A DNA stretch of 47,647 nt, taken from NCBI GenBank assembly GCA_032718475.1, contig JAUCBJ010003761.1, forward strand, positions 1 to 47,647, written 5' to 3'. The stretch is from Nemertoderma westbladi. Its lineage: Eukaryota; Xenacoelomorpha; Nemertodermatida; Nemertodermatidae. This document shows, one piece after another, positions 21,206 through 31,794 of this stretch. Within the stretch, counting starts at the first letter, position 1. Each line of letters starts with the position of its first letter. The position numbers and the translations under genes are program-made. Below the pieces are notes generated by a model that saw only the letters and a list, made by a program, of their open reading frames with translations, was not told the origin of the DNA and made no database searches.

Positions 21206-22114
21206 CTACATGTCCGATTTCTTAGAACTCAAATCCAAAGGAGTTTCATGTTCACCTTTCTGTGACATTCTCTTTCCACTTTTATCTTTACATCTATCAC
21301 AACAAGTAACAGGGATTATAAATGGAAATGGTAGCGGTATTGGTATAGGAATGATAGTAAAGAACGGGAAACCATGGTTACAACCGGTTGATGTAAATTT
21401 TGGAACCCATGGTTTGTCCTTTGAATTCATATCAACAACTCGTTCTGCCACTTTATCCTCTGAATACATATGGTAACTGCTACTTTCGCATTGGTTTTGA
21501 GTTACATTTTGGGATTTAGATACATCATGGCAATGTAAACCTTGCTCACAATAGATTCGCTTTGTTACGTACTTTATGGCTGGATATTGTGAACATCCCT
21601 CAACTTTTCTGAGGCGTACATTTCCAGAAAGATGAGTATTTGTATCAGTAGCTTCTTCTAATACTGTTCTTGTCATTGCTGGTACACAGTTGGGCCCATT
21701 ATTAATGTTATTGTTGGGTCGATTTCCAGCTGGGAGCATCATTCTTTCTGTTATTAAGAAGTTTGGATACTTTGTGTTTGGTATTCCTTCAAATTCATCT
21801 GAAGTAACTTTATTCACTGGATAATGTTTGTCAAATTTTCTATCAATAGGATTAGCAGATGTAATTAATTCAGATTCATTATTTACTTCACCATATTCCG
21901 AATTTGTGTGGTGGGCAGTAATATTTTTATTGCTGAACCGATCCAGGGACTTATCTTTGTCATCGTTTTTATCTGCATAGATTTTCTTTATGTGTGATTT
22001 GGTTTCATTTTTTTCATCAATCACGTGTTTCTTATGCTCATCTTCACTCGTGGGATTATCTTTCTCAACTATCAAACTCTCTCTCATTTTGTTGGGTTTT
22101 ATAAAATGAGAGAC
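21206..22114 (-). CDS. SOBP-like protein, exon 2 (terminal exon)
   Basis: The exon is open from an acceptor AG at 22115-22116 (minus sense, ...GATATTTAG) in phase 0 to the TAG at 21206-21208, giving 302 codons. The first in-exon ATG gives MRESLIVEK, but the upstream in-exon codons join exon 1 in frame. The N-terminal part is charged and low in complexity. The C-terminal part has a hydrophobic proline/isoleucine tract (FFTIIPIPIPLPFPFIIPV), a CCDRC cluster, and PLDLSSKK. The tract resembles the one in sine oculis-binding proteins. PLDLS matches the PxDLS motif bound by the co-repressor CtBP. A nuclear transcription co-factor role is inferred. Cysteines between residues 150 and 200 may bind metal. 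Confidence 0.68.
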   Translation of the reverse strand, partial: VSHFIKPNKMRESLIVEKDNPTSEDEHKKHVIDEKNETKSHIKKIYADKNDDKDKSLDRFSNKNITAHHTNSEYGEVNNESELITSANPIDRKFDKHYPVNKVTSDEFEGIPNTKYPNFLITERMMLPAGNRPNNNINNGPNCVPAMTRTVLEEATDTNTHLSGNVRLRKVEGCSQYPAIKYVTKRIYCEQGLHCHDVSKSQNVTQNQCESSSYHMYSEDKVAERVVDMNSKDKPWVPKFTSTGCNHGFPFFTIIPIPIPLPFPFIIPVTCCDRCKDKSGKRMSQKGEHETPLDLSSKKSDM

Positions 22115-22477
22115 CTAAATATCAACAGATAATAAATTATTAACTTGCGATTTTATATAATATTTTTTCGAAATAATTCTCTTTGCTTGTTTGCCTTTGA
22201 CTGCAGGAATTCCCTCAAAAATTGGAAACCCCATAGTTGTTAAACTTACAGTTATTAAACCTTTAGTAACTTATCTTATCGACTACATTACATCAATGCG
22301 CAACTTCTTGAATTTACAACAACCACACGCCCCGCCCCACCCCCACCCGCCTTACAAACCCATCCTTGCACACAGATCCCAGTAAGTGATAGCCATCCAA
22401 AATTCATCAACTTTCTCAGATTGTAGGTTAATTTTACTATATAACTTCCTAAAAGAACTCGTCCTTCATTCCACTTG

Positions 22478-22922
22478 CCACATCTCCAACCAGACACTAT
22501 ATAACATTGGAGGTGTCTCAATTTTTCCCTCAAGCTTGACACTAGAACAAAGCCTCCTCCGCTTTACAGGACATTGTTTTCTACGTGAGGACCAGCCTGT
22601 GCAACTATCTTTTGCTTTGGCAGCCCCATGGAGAAAATAAGCATGGTGGACAGTCCATGACTTTCGTGAGACGCCTCCCAAAGGGCTCAATGGTCTTGAA
22701 GATGCGGATAATCTCACGAAAGTCTTGGGGGGTAAGTAGGTGTGGCGGTGCAACTTTGTTGATAAGCCGGCATAGCATTATTAATTAATGCACGCTGCAT
22801 TTTGTCAATTGTGTCAAGTTACCAATTTTGGATTGCATGGTGGTGACAAATTTTTTTGTTAATCTGACATAGCATCTCAATGTGCAGTTTCAATGCAGCA
22901 GGCCGATTATAGTAGTAGTAGT
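22478..22922 (+). mobile_element. RTE-like family A 3' fragment in the SOBP-like intron
   Basis: It encodes HISNQTLYNIGGVSIFPSSL and LLRFTGHCFLREDQPV, then a frameshift, then LEDADNLTKVLGGK and the family terminus. Its 3' end is unusual, with about 100 extra bases between the stop codon and the terminal GCAGCAGGCCGATTATAGTAGTAGTAGTAG. It is antisense to the host gene. Confidence 0.85.
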
Positions 22923-23349
22923 AGCCACAAAGCCTTCAGATTGCATGTCCACTAACAAGAAACTGTAGCTCAAATTAGACCGATTGGACATCAGTCATCA
23001 TGGACGCATGTGCTCAGAAGAAGACCTCCACATGGCGGATAATAACTCCAACCTGAAGCTAAACCCTCATAAATAACCAAATAGCCAAAGACTCTGACTA
23101 AGAGTTTAAGGATAGTGGAGTTGGTTGTCAAGTTTAAGGTAGTGGAGTTGGTTGTCAAACTTCCCCAAAGTCGCTCAGGACTATCACACTGACCATCGCC
23201 ATCAAGACTATGTTTGTTGAGACTGCTCAACAACATAACTTACAGATATCCTCCCCGATGAAAACCATGACAGCCTCGCTATTGGTTATGGGCTTGTCCC
23301 ACTGGATGTCTCTGCCGGCTTTACAGGCTGTAATGCCTGATCTACATGT

Positions 23350-23560
23350 ATAGTGCCTTACCATTGTAACTAATAGCGACTTATCTTAGCTATTTAAATT
23401 TTAGTAGCTGACCTTTTTATATTAATTTTAGTTAAGTTACCTTAGTCATGTAACTCTTAGTAACCTATCTTTGCTATGTACCTGTACTCCCCCTTAGTAA
23501 CTTACTTAGTACTTACCTTATCTTACCTATGTAACTCTTAGTGTCTTTTTTTTTTTACTT
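23350..23560. repeat. Degenerate minisatellite with splice-donor-like words
   Basis: Words such as TATGTAACTCTTAGTAACCT and AGTAACTTACTTAGTACTTA recur with irregular spacing, and similar sequence resumes at 23820-23944 up to the exon 1 donor. On the gene's strand these read as repeated GTAAGT and AAGGTAAG. Confidence 0.65.
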
Positions 23561-23678
23561 ACATTTTTTTTATTAGTCATGGAATTTGTAAATATATTTA
23601 ATATCAAAGCACAAGTAGTTGTGTGATCGAAGTTGTTCTCTACTATACAGTTTCTTTGCGGTCAGGGCTACATATTTT

Positions 23679-23812
23679 GAAATGAGATCCTTCCAGGCTT
23701 CCCGATTCTCCATAGTTGTCGCAATTTCGTTTCTCCCAAGTTCAGTATCTCTTTCAAGTTGATCTATATATGTTATAGCCGGTCGTCCACTGCTACGATT
23801 TCCTTGTGTTCT
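23679..23812 (-). mobile_element. RTE-like family B C-terminal fragment
   Basis: The minus strand matches family B coding for YIDQLERDTELGRNEIATT and MENREAWKDLIS. It ends inside the coding region and lacks the terminal TAG tail, so both ends are truncated. It lies in the SOBP-like intron in the same orientation as the gene. Confidence 0.85.
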
Positions 23813-23944
23813 TAGTATCTAACGCTTGCTATTTAACCCTTAGAAGATAACCTTCGATATGTACATCCTTAGTAACTTACTATAATGCTATGTTTATGTA
23901 ACACATAATTTATTTACCTAGCTATATTTATCTTAGTTACTTAC

Positions 23945-24130
23945 CTTAGCTACGTCCACATCGTGACAAATCTCGCAAGTGTGTTTCCGTTTAAACATCG
24001 CCCTTCGACATGCCGAGAAACAAGTCTCTGAACAGAACCAAGTCTTATGGGGATGTCGGGTTTGAGAAATTGGGAAAATGCTCGATTGCAGTTTGTTCTC
24101 GCACCAGTTACAACTCAATTCTTCCGCCAT
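23945..24130 (-). CDS. SOBP-like protein, exon 1 with FCS-type zinc finger
   Basis: Starts at ATG 24130 (MAEELSCNWCENK) and encodes 62 residues: CNWC, a 20-residue loop, then WFCSETCFSACRRAMFKRK and CEICHD. The pattern C-x2-C...FCSxxCFxxCRRAxFKR is the hallmark of sine oculis-binding protein FCS zinc fingers. Vertebrate SOBP has two such fingers; here only one complete finger plus a CxxC is visible. The exon ends GCTAAG before a perfect donor GTAAGT. Upstream untranslated exons may exist. Confidence 0.72.
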
Positions 24131-24764
24131 TCCAATTATTTAATTATCTCAAACTTTTAGTACACGACACTGTATTCCAAATATATTATGAAAATTTATA
24201 TATTTAACCTTGTATATATTAGATAGTAGAACTATAGTATTACTATTTTTTATTGGTGCATTTTAATTAATACAGTAATATATTAGCTATTATTTATACA
24301 TATATTTTATTATAAAATTATCCCAGTTTAGAGAGGAGTTGGTTATACCCTGTAGTATGACATTTTAGTTTACTCATATGTATATGTATAAGTTATGCAC
24401 ACACATATACATACATAAAAGTACGTATATATGTACAGAAAAAATGACATAGGACGGCAATAATCAGGATCCAATAAGTGGTAATACATTCAGAATATAA
24501 TAATTGAGAATAATTATACTGAGTTTATGAAATATTTCAAAAATTAGGATGAATTCAGAACAAAGTTAATGTAATACTGTAACAAACTACGTATCAACCA
24601 GGCAATATTATTCGTTTTAATATTAATATTTTTCGCTCAATACTAATTTAATCTCAGAAGAGCTATTAAACAATAATTTTTAAGATGTTTTTATAAATTG
24701 ATGTCCCTTTAAAGATATAACAGCGGATACATAAACAGCAGAGTTATAACGAAACGCCTTTGTT

Positions 24765-24835
24765 TGTCTACCGTTACTATTGGTGAGTGAGACACGTAAT
24801 CCTATTGGATAAAGTTTGCCCGCCAAAGGCTGTAC
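24765..24835 (-). promoter_or_regulatory. Possible promoter elements for the SOBP-like gene
   Basis: Two inverted CCAAT boxes (ACTATTGGTGAG and CCTATTGGATAA on the plus strand) are followed by GCCCGCCAAA, which on the minus strand reads TTTGGCGGGC, a good E2F-type word. Distance to the start codon is about 650 bases, so an intervening leader or another start site would be needed. No TATA box was identified. Confidence 0.25.
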
Positions 24836-25278
24836 CTGGGGTCCGTCCATGGGGGTGGCTTGTTACAAGCGACACTGGAGACCAGCACTCGTGTTACCGC
24901 TAGCACTACACGCTGGAGTAACCCGAGTCTATCCCCATAAATTATTTGTTACTACGTCCAGGAAATAAGATTCTTGTAGTAACGCGATACACCAATGTTA
25001 CTACTACGAACCCGCGCAACCTGATACTAGTTCTGTGAACTTCATTTATAAATTTGGTATTAAGATTTGCTTAGGTTTCAAATACTTCCCAAGGTTTCGG
25101 GTTTTTATAAAACTGATAATTTTGTAAGGCTTTGAAGGACAAATACAAACGAACCATTTCAAACAAGGAATAAATTGTAAACGTAAAATAATTAATTATA
25201 TTCTCACATTGAGGTGTGACATTCTCATTACTACGGAGCTCCTAAAGGGATATTTGGGAAAATATATATTTTTTTCCA

Positions 25279-25318
25279 AAGTTGTGCGCACAACTTAGGT
25301 TCTTGTGCGCAGAACTAA
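25279..25318. repeat. 18-bp perfect palindrome and adjacent near-palindrome
   Basis: AAGTTGTGCGCACAACTT at 25279-25296 is perfectly self-complementary. It is followed by GTTCTTGTGCGCAGAAC at about 25300-25316, with inverted arms GTTCT/AGAAC around the same TGTGCGC core. It could be a dimeric protein-binding site or a relic of local inversion. Confidence 0.85.
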
Positions 25319-25353
25319 CTTATTATATTGCGTAAAGGGATGCTTAGAGGTGA

Positions 25354-25378
25354 CCCCCCCCCCCCCCCCCCCCCCCCC
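25354..25378. repeat. C homopolymer (25 bases)
   Basis: An unbroken run of 25 C follows GAGGTGA. The length may be uncertain in the assembly. Confidence 0.9.
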
Positions 25379-26165
25379 GCCCACCAATAACTGGAACTTG
25401 TATTATTCCCGCATTCTCCAATGGGACTGAATTGACACCTCAATGGGATTTAATAAATTCCCACAAAAGGGACATTGATTCGCATGTGGGGGAACCTAAG
25501 TGTCCTATATAATTGGGACCTCATCATAACGCGTTTGTAATATCACAATATATCCGCATACAGTTTTAAGGCATATCACCAGTACTCATCGAACCGGCAC
25601 CATGTGATGTGTCAGCATTGTCAATTACAATTTTGCGGCTCGCCAACACCTTATTGTCCTGCATCCTTGGGAATCTGATGATCAAGTATGTAACAACTGT
25701 CTGACCTCCAATTTTTGTTGATTGGTTGTGGTAAATTCACTATCGATTTGTTAAATCCAACCCTCAATCACTATGTTAACATACAGCTTAATACAAGTTA
25801 TAGAAGACATCGTGACATTGATCGTGACTCGACTCGACATGACTTAATCGGTCGCATTATTGCACTGCAAACCACCATGATAAAATACCAGCCAACTGCC
25901 ATGTCGCAGTTGATGTAACTCTTTAAGCACACCGCATGCCGAGTACCTGGACATGCCTCAATGTTAGTGCAATGAATACCCCTTACTGAATTGAAGATTA
26001 GAGGATTCTGAAATTAAAAAAACAAAAAAGCAAAGCAAAGTTCACTTCGTCTTTAGAACAGGGTATATACACTGAGAGGCATTTGAACTATACTCGTAAT
26101 CGCAAAAAGAATATGTTATTCATTTAGCAACCATTTATTTTTTTATGGCAAGCCAGATATTCGCA

Positions 26166-26232
26166 CTGGGTTGTGGATAGTCCCCTTTATAGCATTCATA
26201 GCAAAACGAAATTTCCGGTTCAAACCACGACC
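26166..26232 (+). mobile_element. Possible tRNA-derived SINE head
   Basis: ACTGGGTTGTGGATAGTCCC resembles a shortened A box. A good B box GGTTCAAACCACG follows about 45 bases later. AT-rich sequence and a GGCAGCCCACCAGGGAGG segment (about 26400) follow. The latter is similar to 28765-28815. Confidence 0.45.
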
Positions 26233-26459
26233 TTGTGCATGCGAATGAAAGAGAGATTATTTATTTTTTCCCATATAAACATATACATTATAATAAATGC
26301 ACACATAATTAATGTAATATATTTCAGTATATATATAAATATAAATATAATATATATATATAGGTAAATGAGGGTAGCCTAATAGCATTGCTAGTGAACG
26401 GCAGCCCACCAGGGAGGGTGGATGGATTGGATATTCCAGAGGAAGGGATGGGACAAGGA

Positions 26460-28049
26460 TATACAGTAGTTAGATTATAATAGGGTAAGATATCATAGGG
26501 TTAGGATAGGGCAGGGTAGGTTAGGATAGGAGGATAGGGTAGGACATGATATGATAGGGTAGGATAGGATAGAGTAACTATGGACACAACTATGGAGAAT
26601 CGGGAAGCCTGGAAGGATCTCATTTCCACTGTCCGAGTTCGTTCGACCTAGTAGTAGTAGTAGGATAGAGTAAGATAGGATAGGGTATGATAGGAGGATA
26701 GAGTATAGGATAGGATAGGGTATGATAGGAGGATAGAGTATAGGATAGGATAGGGTATGATAGGAGGATAGAGTATAGGATAGGATAGGGTATGATCGGA
26801 GGATAGAGTATAGGATAGGATAGGGTCTGTTAGGAGGATAGAGTATAGGATAGGATAGGGTATGATAGGAGGATAGAGTATAGGATAGGATAGGGTATGA
26901 TAGGAGGATAGAGTATAGGATAGGATAGGGTATGATAGGAGGGTAGAGTATAGGATAGGATAGGGTATGATAGGAGGATAGAGTATAGGATAGGATAGGG
27001 TATGATAGGAGGATAGAGTATAGGATAGGATAGGGTATGATAGGAGGATAGAGTATAGGATAGGATAGGGTATGATAGGAGGGTAGAGTATAGGATAGGA
27101 TAGGGTATGATAGGAGGATAGAGTATAGGATAGGATAGGGTATGATAGGAGGATAGAGTATAGGATAGGATAGGGTATGATAGGAGGATAGGATAGAGTA
27201 TAGGATAGGATAGGGTATGATAGGAGGATAGAGTATAGGATAGGATAGGGTATGATAGGAGGATAGAGTATAGGATAGGATAGGGTATGATAGGAGGATA
27301 GAGTATAGGATAGGATAGGGTATGATAGGTGTATATAGTATAGGATAGGATAGGGTATGATAGGAGGATAGAGTATAGGATAGGATAGGGTATGATCGGA
27401 GGATAGAGTATTCTATAGGATAGGGTATGATAGGAGGATAGAGTATAGGATAGGATAGGGTATGATAGGAGGATAGAGTATAGGATAGGATAGGGTATGA
27501 TAGGTGGATAGAGTATAGGATAGGATAGGGTATGATAGGAGGATAGAGTATAGGATAGGGTATGATAGGAGGATAGAGTATAGGATAGGATAGGGTATGA
27601 TAGGAGGATAGAGTATAGGATAGGATAGGGTATGATAGGAGGATAGAGTATAGGATAGGATAGGGTATGATAGGAGGATAGAGTATAGGATAGGATAGGG
27701 TATGATAGGTGTATATAGTATAGGATAGGATAGGGTATGATAGGTGTATATAGTATAGGATAGGATAGGGTATGATAGGAGGATAGAGTATAGGATAGGA
27801 TAGGGTATGATAGGAGGATAGAGTATAGGATAGGATAGGGTATGATAGGAGGATAGAGTATAGGATAGGATAGGGTATGATAGGAGGATAGAGTATAGGA
27901 TAGGATAGGGTATGATAGGAGGATATAGTATAGGATAGGATAGGGTATGATAGGTGTATATAGTATAGGATAGGATAGGGTATGATAGGAGGATAGAGTA
28001 TAGGATAGGATAGGGTATGATAGGAGGATAGAGTATAGGATAGGATAGT
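26460..28049. repeat. 35-bp satellite built of seven pentamers
   Basis: From 26706 the unit TAGGA-TAGGA-TAGGG-TATGA plus TAGGA-GGATA-GAGTA repeats about 38 times with few changes. Variants differ by single bases (TATGATCGGA, TAGGTGTATA) or by gain or loss of one pentamer (near 27190 and 27550). A less regular TAGGA-type array precedes it from about 26460. The complementary strand is open for 233 codons at 27413-28114, but the peptide is only the repeat translated. Confidence 0.96.
26578..26660 (+). mobile_element. RTE-like family B 3' end inserted in the satellite
   Basis: About 80 bases matching the family B terminus (ACTATGGAGAATCGGGAAGC ... CCGAGTTCGTTCGACC) followed by (TAG)n. AGGATAGAGTAA occurs just before and just after the insert and may be the target duplication, though the host array is itself repetitive. 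It shows that the array existed before the insertion. Confidence 0.88.
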
Positions 28050-28129
28050 CTAGGATGTGTTAGAAGTGCCGAATGAGTAAAAAGCAAATACGGTCGACTG
28101 CGATTTTTTGGCATTATCTGTTATATTAA

Positions 28130-28650
28130 TTAATTATCTATACATAAATTTATATTGTTATTTATTTGTGTTTTATAAATTTTATTTATATTAGGTATTT
28201 TAGGTTTCAATGGAGAAGTACTACCCCAGACAATAATGGCGTACTGGATATATGAATAAATGAGTGCGAAAAATAGCATTCGCAGGATGTGTGGCGGAAA
28301 AATGTGGCGAAGCCTGTAAAATATTCCCGAAGATTTATAAATCTTTCTCAATATATAAGATATATGTTCTTTAAAATTTAATTTACTGTCAATTAAAACT
28401 TCCAAATACTTTGTATATGATACTTTTTCTATTACATAATTTTTAATTTTTACTTTTGGCAGAGACTCCTGGGAATGGGATGAGTTTGTGAACAAGGTAT
28501 ATTCAGTTTTTTAGGTTCAGTGATAATTTAATATCATCCAACCATTCAATAATATCAATAATGTCATGATTTACAGAGTTAATAAGTGTTGGTAAATTTT
28601 TTATGGACTTTAACAGACTTGTATCATTCGCAAAAAAGGGTTGTCAATGT
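28130..28650 (-). mobile_element. LINE reverse transcriptase C-terminal fragment (fifth LINE kind)
   Basis: Minus strand: FANDTSLLKSIKNLPTL (a decayed YADDT block), EWLDDIKLSLNLK, then in the 121-codon frame YLEVLIDSKLNFKEHISYIL and IFPPHILRMLFFALIYSYIQ followed by YAIIVWG. This is the thumb region typical of Jockey/CR1-type LINEs. One frameshift near 28505 separates the parts. It ends at an abrupt truncation next to 28130. Confidence 0.8.
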
Positions 28651-29104
28651 TTATTTTACCCTTCAAATAATAATATATTTATAGAATAGATAAAGATAAA
28701 GATGTATAAAATAGAAATAAACATGAGTAGATACTAATATAAGGTAAGTTCTACATAAATGGGTACTGGAGAACAGCCAAATAGCAGGGCTAGTAAAGGG
28801 CTGCTCATCAGGAGGACGGGATTATATAAAATGTAAATATGTAACATTTGATAGATTGGACGTAGTAAGTAGTAGTTTGAAGTAATAGTATACTGTAGGG
28901 TGTTGCAGATGCAGAAGAGAGAGGTTAAGAAGAAGATGGCATATAGATAGATAGGAAAATGTAGGTAAGGTAGAGTAGAAAGTAGATAGATAAGAATAGG
29001 AAGGATAGCTTTTTTTTATGGTAATTAGTTGGGGCAGACTGCGATTTTTTAAGATTAGAGCATTTTTAACATTATTTTAACATCTTACTTAGAGGGAGTG
29101 TATG
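28651..29104. other. AT-rich interval with a short shared repeat
   Basis: No gene. The segment GCCAAATAGCAGGGCTAGTA (about 28775) through CATCAGGAGGACGGG resembles 26390-26420, suggesting pieces of one interspersed repeat. GACTGCGATTTTTT occurs here and at 28095. Confidence 0.5.
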
Positions 29105-29273
29105 TGTTGTATCTGATAAGTATACAGTATAGATTATGTTTATAGTGGTTACCACTGTAATACTAATGTTTGGTTTAAGGCTTTTCAGGAAGCTCACAAT
29201 ATACTTACTGCTGTACTGCTGTACAGCATACTCTCTGCATTATATTATATATGATAATATTGAGTATATAACA
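29105..29273 (+). repeat. 5' LTR of the Ty3/gypsy element
   Basis: Begins TGTTGTATCTGATAAGTATA and ends TGAGTATATAACA. It is directly repeated at 33286-33456. The following TGGCGCTATGAGATAG may be the primer-binding site, but I could not match it to a tRNA. Confidence 0.92.
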
Positions 29274-29274
29274 T

Positions 29275-30340
29275 GGCGCTATGAGATAGAGAAACAAGCG
29301 GGGATCCGGATGACATCGACGTAACCCTGAACTTAAATCCAGAGGATGTTGACACCCTCAACCGCAACGAACTAAAACACCATCTGCATAATGTCGGTAT
29401 CGTGTTCAATGACAAAACGTCAACACGTGTACTTAAACAAAAACTCGTGGGTTTCCTGAACGACAATAATACACTGACAACTGACACACAAACGGGTGGT
29501 CCCGGCATTGCGGAACTTCTTACAATTCAGCAGGAGGCAATGTTCCGCCAATGAAATATTGCAGCATCAAGAGCTGCGATTCGAGTGTATGGTGAAAGTT
29601 GCACGGGCACAACCAGAGACATAAACGCTCCAAACCGCCATCATCTTACCGACCTACAGCTCACTGACCACCGGGAGAGCTCCAGTACGAAAGTTACTAT
29701 CCGTGCTCCCGCTGTCCTCGAGGCTGAGATCGACTATAAAAGATTTAAACGCTGGGAAACCACTTGGTGCAACTACACTCGCGTTACGAGCATCGAAGCG
29801 AAAGCACATGAAGAACAGGTTTCAACCTTCTTTTCATACTGTAGTGCAGACTTTTTCAATAGTATGCAATTAAGCTATTAAGCAGTATGCAATTAAGCAC
29901 GCAATTCATTTGCGTGCCCAGCAGAATATAACAGTCGATTGTTACAAACTGGTAAGGAAACGTCAAGACGAAAAGGAGAGTTTCGAGGACTATTATATTC
30001 AGCTCTGTGAGATGGCTGATGACGCTATACTCGAAAACATGATGAAGGATGACTGGGTTACAAACATAATAATCTGCGGCATCCGCAATGACGAGACACG
30101 GCAGGTACTACTGAGTAAGAAACCTGCCCTTTCATAGGACAAAACCGTGGATTACTGTATGAATCGAGAGCTCGAAGTTCGCGATGATGAGAGGCTTAAA
30201 CAGAAAGTCTGCGCCGTTGGTGCGAAACATTTCGGCCGAGGGCGTGATGTAAATCGGAACGGAAGTGACCGAAGTAAAAGTCGCGGACGTGGCCAAAGCG
30301 GATACAACAATCCGGTAACCAAATGCTGGAATTGCGGTGG
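29275..30340 (+). pseudogene. Ty3/gypsy gag remnant
   Basis: Coding pieces in shifting frames: PEDVDTLNRNELKHHLHNVG, APAVLEAEIDYKRFKRWETT and QDEKESFEDYYIQLCEMADD. A basic region (GRGRDVNRNGSDRSKSRGRG) then leads to a broken zinc knuckle, WNCGGI and a stop, with KCKRKGHYPRMC continuing in the next frame at about 30395-30435. Gag would coat the element's RNA. Stops lie at about 29551 and 29880, with more downstream. Confidence 0.82.
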
Positions 30341-30424
30341 CATCTGACCTCACAGGAGGGATAAACCCAGCCCAGCCACCAACATACACTCAAAAAGTGT
30401 AAACGTAAAGGGCACTACCCCAGA

Positions 30425-31279
30425 ATGTGCACGCAACCGAAAAATTCCATGAACAGCAAGAAATCTGGAGCACTTATTATCGGTTTTATTAACAGAGCGG
30501 GACGGTGTAATATACCAATAATCTCGATAGAACTCAGATATTTTAACATAAAACTACTGACTAATGTCGATTGCATAGCGGATACCGGATCCGAGGCAAC
30601 TGCCGCCGGACCATACCTCTTCCGACGACTGGGAATCTCACAGCGGAATCTAAAAGAGTCTGACGTACTGCTACAAACTGCCGATGGATCGCAGATTGAT
30701 TGCCTCGGCCGAATCGAACTTACCCTAGAACTCACCAGGAGACAAACTCGAGAATGGGTTTACATATGCGAGGGGATGAAGAAGGACGTCTTCATGTCCC
30801 TCACCGCCTGTACACAATTGAAAATAGTACATGATGAATTCCCAATCCTATTGCATTCCTATCAAAGTAACACAGTCGCCATTCTCAACAAGATTCTGTC
30901 CGACACCAGCAAAGTTAAACTTAAATTAATTAATGACTTTGAGGATGTATTCAACAATAAGGAACTACAGGCTATGGGCGGCCCTCCAATGAAGATAGAA
31001 ATGATCGAAGATGCCAAACCTTTCGCTATTCACTCCGCCCGCTCAATCCCATTCGCTCACTGTGAGAAAGCCCGTAGTGAGATTGACACCATGATAAATA
31101 AGGGCGTTATTGAATGTGTCGGTGACCACGCCACTGAGTGGTGCCACCCCATGGTTGTCTATCGGAAGCCTCACTGTCCCGGTGAGGTACGGATTACCAT
31201 TGACCTTACCAAACTCAAAGGACAGGTGAAACGCCCTGTCCACAATGCCAGAACGCCATTCGATATCGCTTCTCAATGA
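30425..31279 (+). pseudogene. Ty3/gypsy protease and start of reverse transcriptase
   Basis: A 284-codon open frame. The aspartic protease active site is CIADTGSEATAAGPYL, with downstream LLQTADGSQIDCLGRIEL. The RT start is HSARSIPFAHCEKARSEIDT, then GVIECVGDHATEWCHPMVVY and VRITIDLTKLKGQVKRP. The frame stops at 31277-31279, before the RT catalytic block. Confidence 0.88.
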
Positions 31280-31783
31280 GTTCCCAGAGCGTGATGCTTT
31301 ACAGTTCTTAACGCAAAGAGTGGTAGACTGGCAAACAAAAGACTGGCAACTCGAACTTGTGGAGGAGTCCAGAGATTTAACGACATTCATAACTCCATGG
31401 GAGAGATTCCGGTATCTCCATGCCCCCATGGTGTTCATTTCAACCGGGGATTCCTATAAGAAGGGATCGAAAATGTTAGTAAAATAGTGGATGATATTCT
31501 CATCGAGGACGTCGACTATGAATCGCACATCGAGCAAGTTTGTACTGAATTGGATCGTTGCCGTGAACATGGTATAACATTACACCCGGGGAAATTTAAA
31601 TTCGCCGAAACGTCAGTGAAGTTTGCGGGCTATATTATTTCCCAAGACTCAATTATAGCGGATCCCGATAAAACCCGCGCTATATCCGAATTCCCCACTC
31701 CCACAAACCTAACTGAACTCTGCAGTTTTATGGGTTTGACCAACCAACTCAGCGGCCGCCACACCTCTACGAGATCTCCTTAA
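31280..31783 (+). pseudogene. Ty3/gypsy reverse transcriptase, palm and thumb
   Basis: Two further frames. One includes TTFITPWERFRYLHAPMVF. The next, from 31487, opens with the catalytic VDDILIEDVDYESHIEQV and continues TLHPGKFKFAETSVKFAGYI and EFPTPTNLTELCSFMGLTN. The frame ends at 31783 and the expected RNase H domain does not follow. Confidence 0.87.
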
Positions 31784-31794
31784 AACGAGGAACG

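Larger units (their letters stand above)
22115..23944 (-). other. Intron of the SOBP-like gene (1830 bp)
   Basis: The donor GTAAGT follows GCTAAG at 23945 and the acceptor is TTTAG at 22115-22119. Both exons join in phase 0. The intron carries a plus-strand family A fragment, a minus-strand family B fragment, a pair of GTAGTGGAGTTGGTTGTCAA repeats near 23115-23160, and a degenerate TAACTCTTAGTAACTTACCT-type minisatellite. A C-rich run (CCCCGCCCCACCCCCACC) lies near 22330. Confidence 0.65.
24131..26160. other. Intergenic DNA upstream of the SOBP-like gene
   Basis: AT-rich, with no convincing gene. It holds promoter-like motifs near 24765-24835, a pair of palindromes at 25279-25318 and a C homopolymer. 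A 67-codon open frame at 25715-25918 shows no recognisable feature and is not called. Confidence 0.55.

Noticed and set aside
22191-22385. 64-codon plus-strand frame with histidine/proline run
   Set aside because: It lies in the intron of the SOBP-like gene on the opposite strand and crosses a C-rich low-complexity run.
25715-25918. 67-codon open frame
   Set aside because: No domain, signal peptide or splice context; length is expected by chance.
27413-28114. A 233-codon tyrosine/proline/serine-rich repeat protein on the minus strand
   Set aside because: It is the 35-bp satellite translated; the C/T-rich strand lacks stop codons by composition and all three frames are open.
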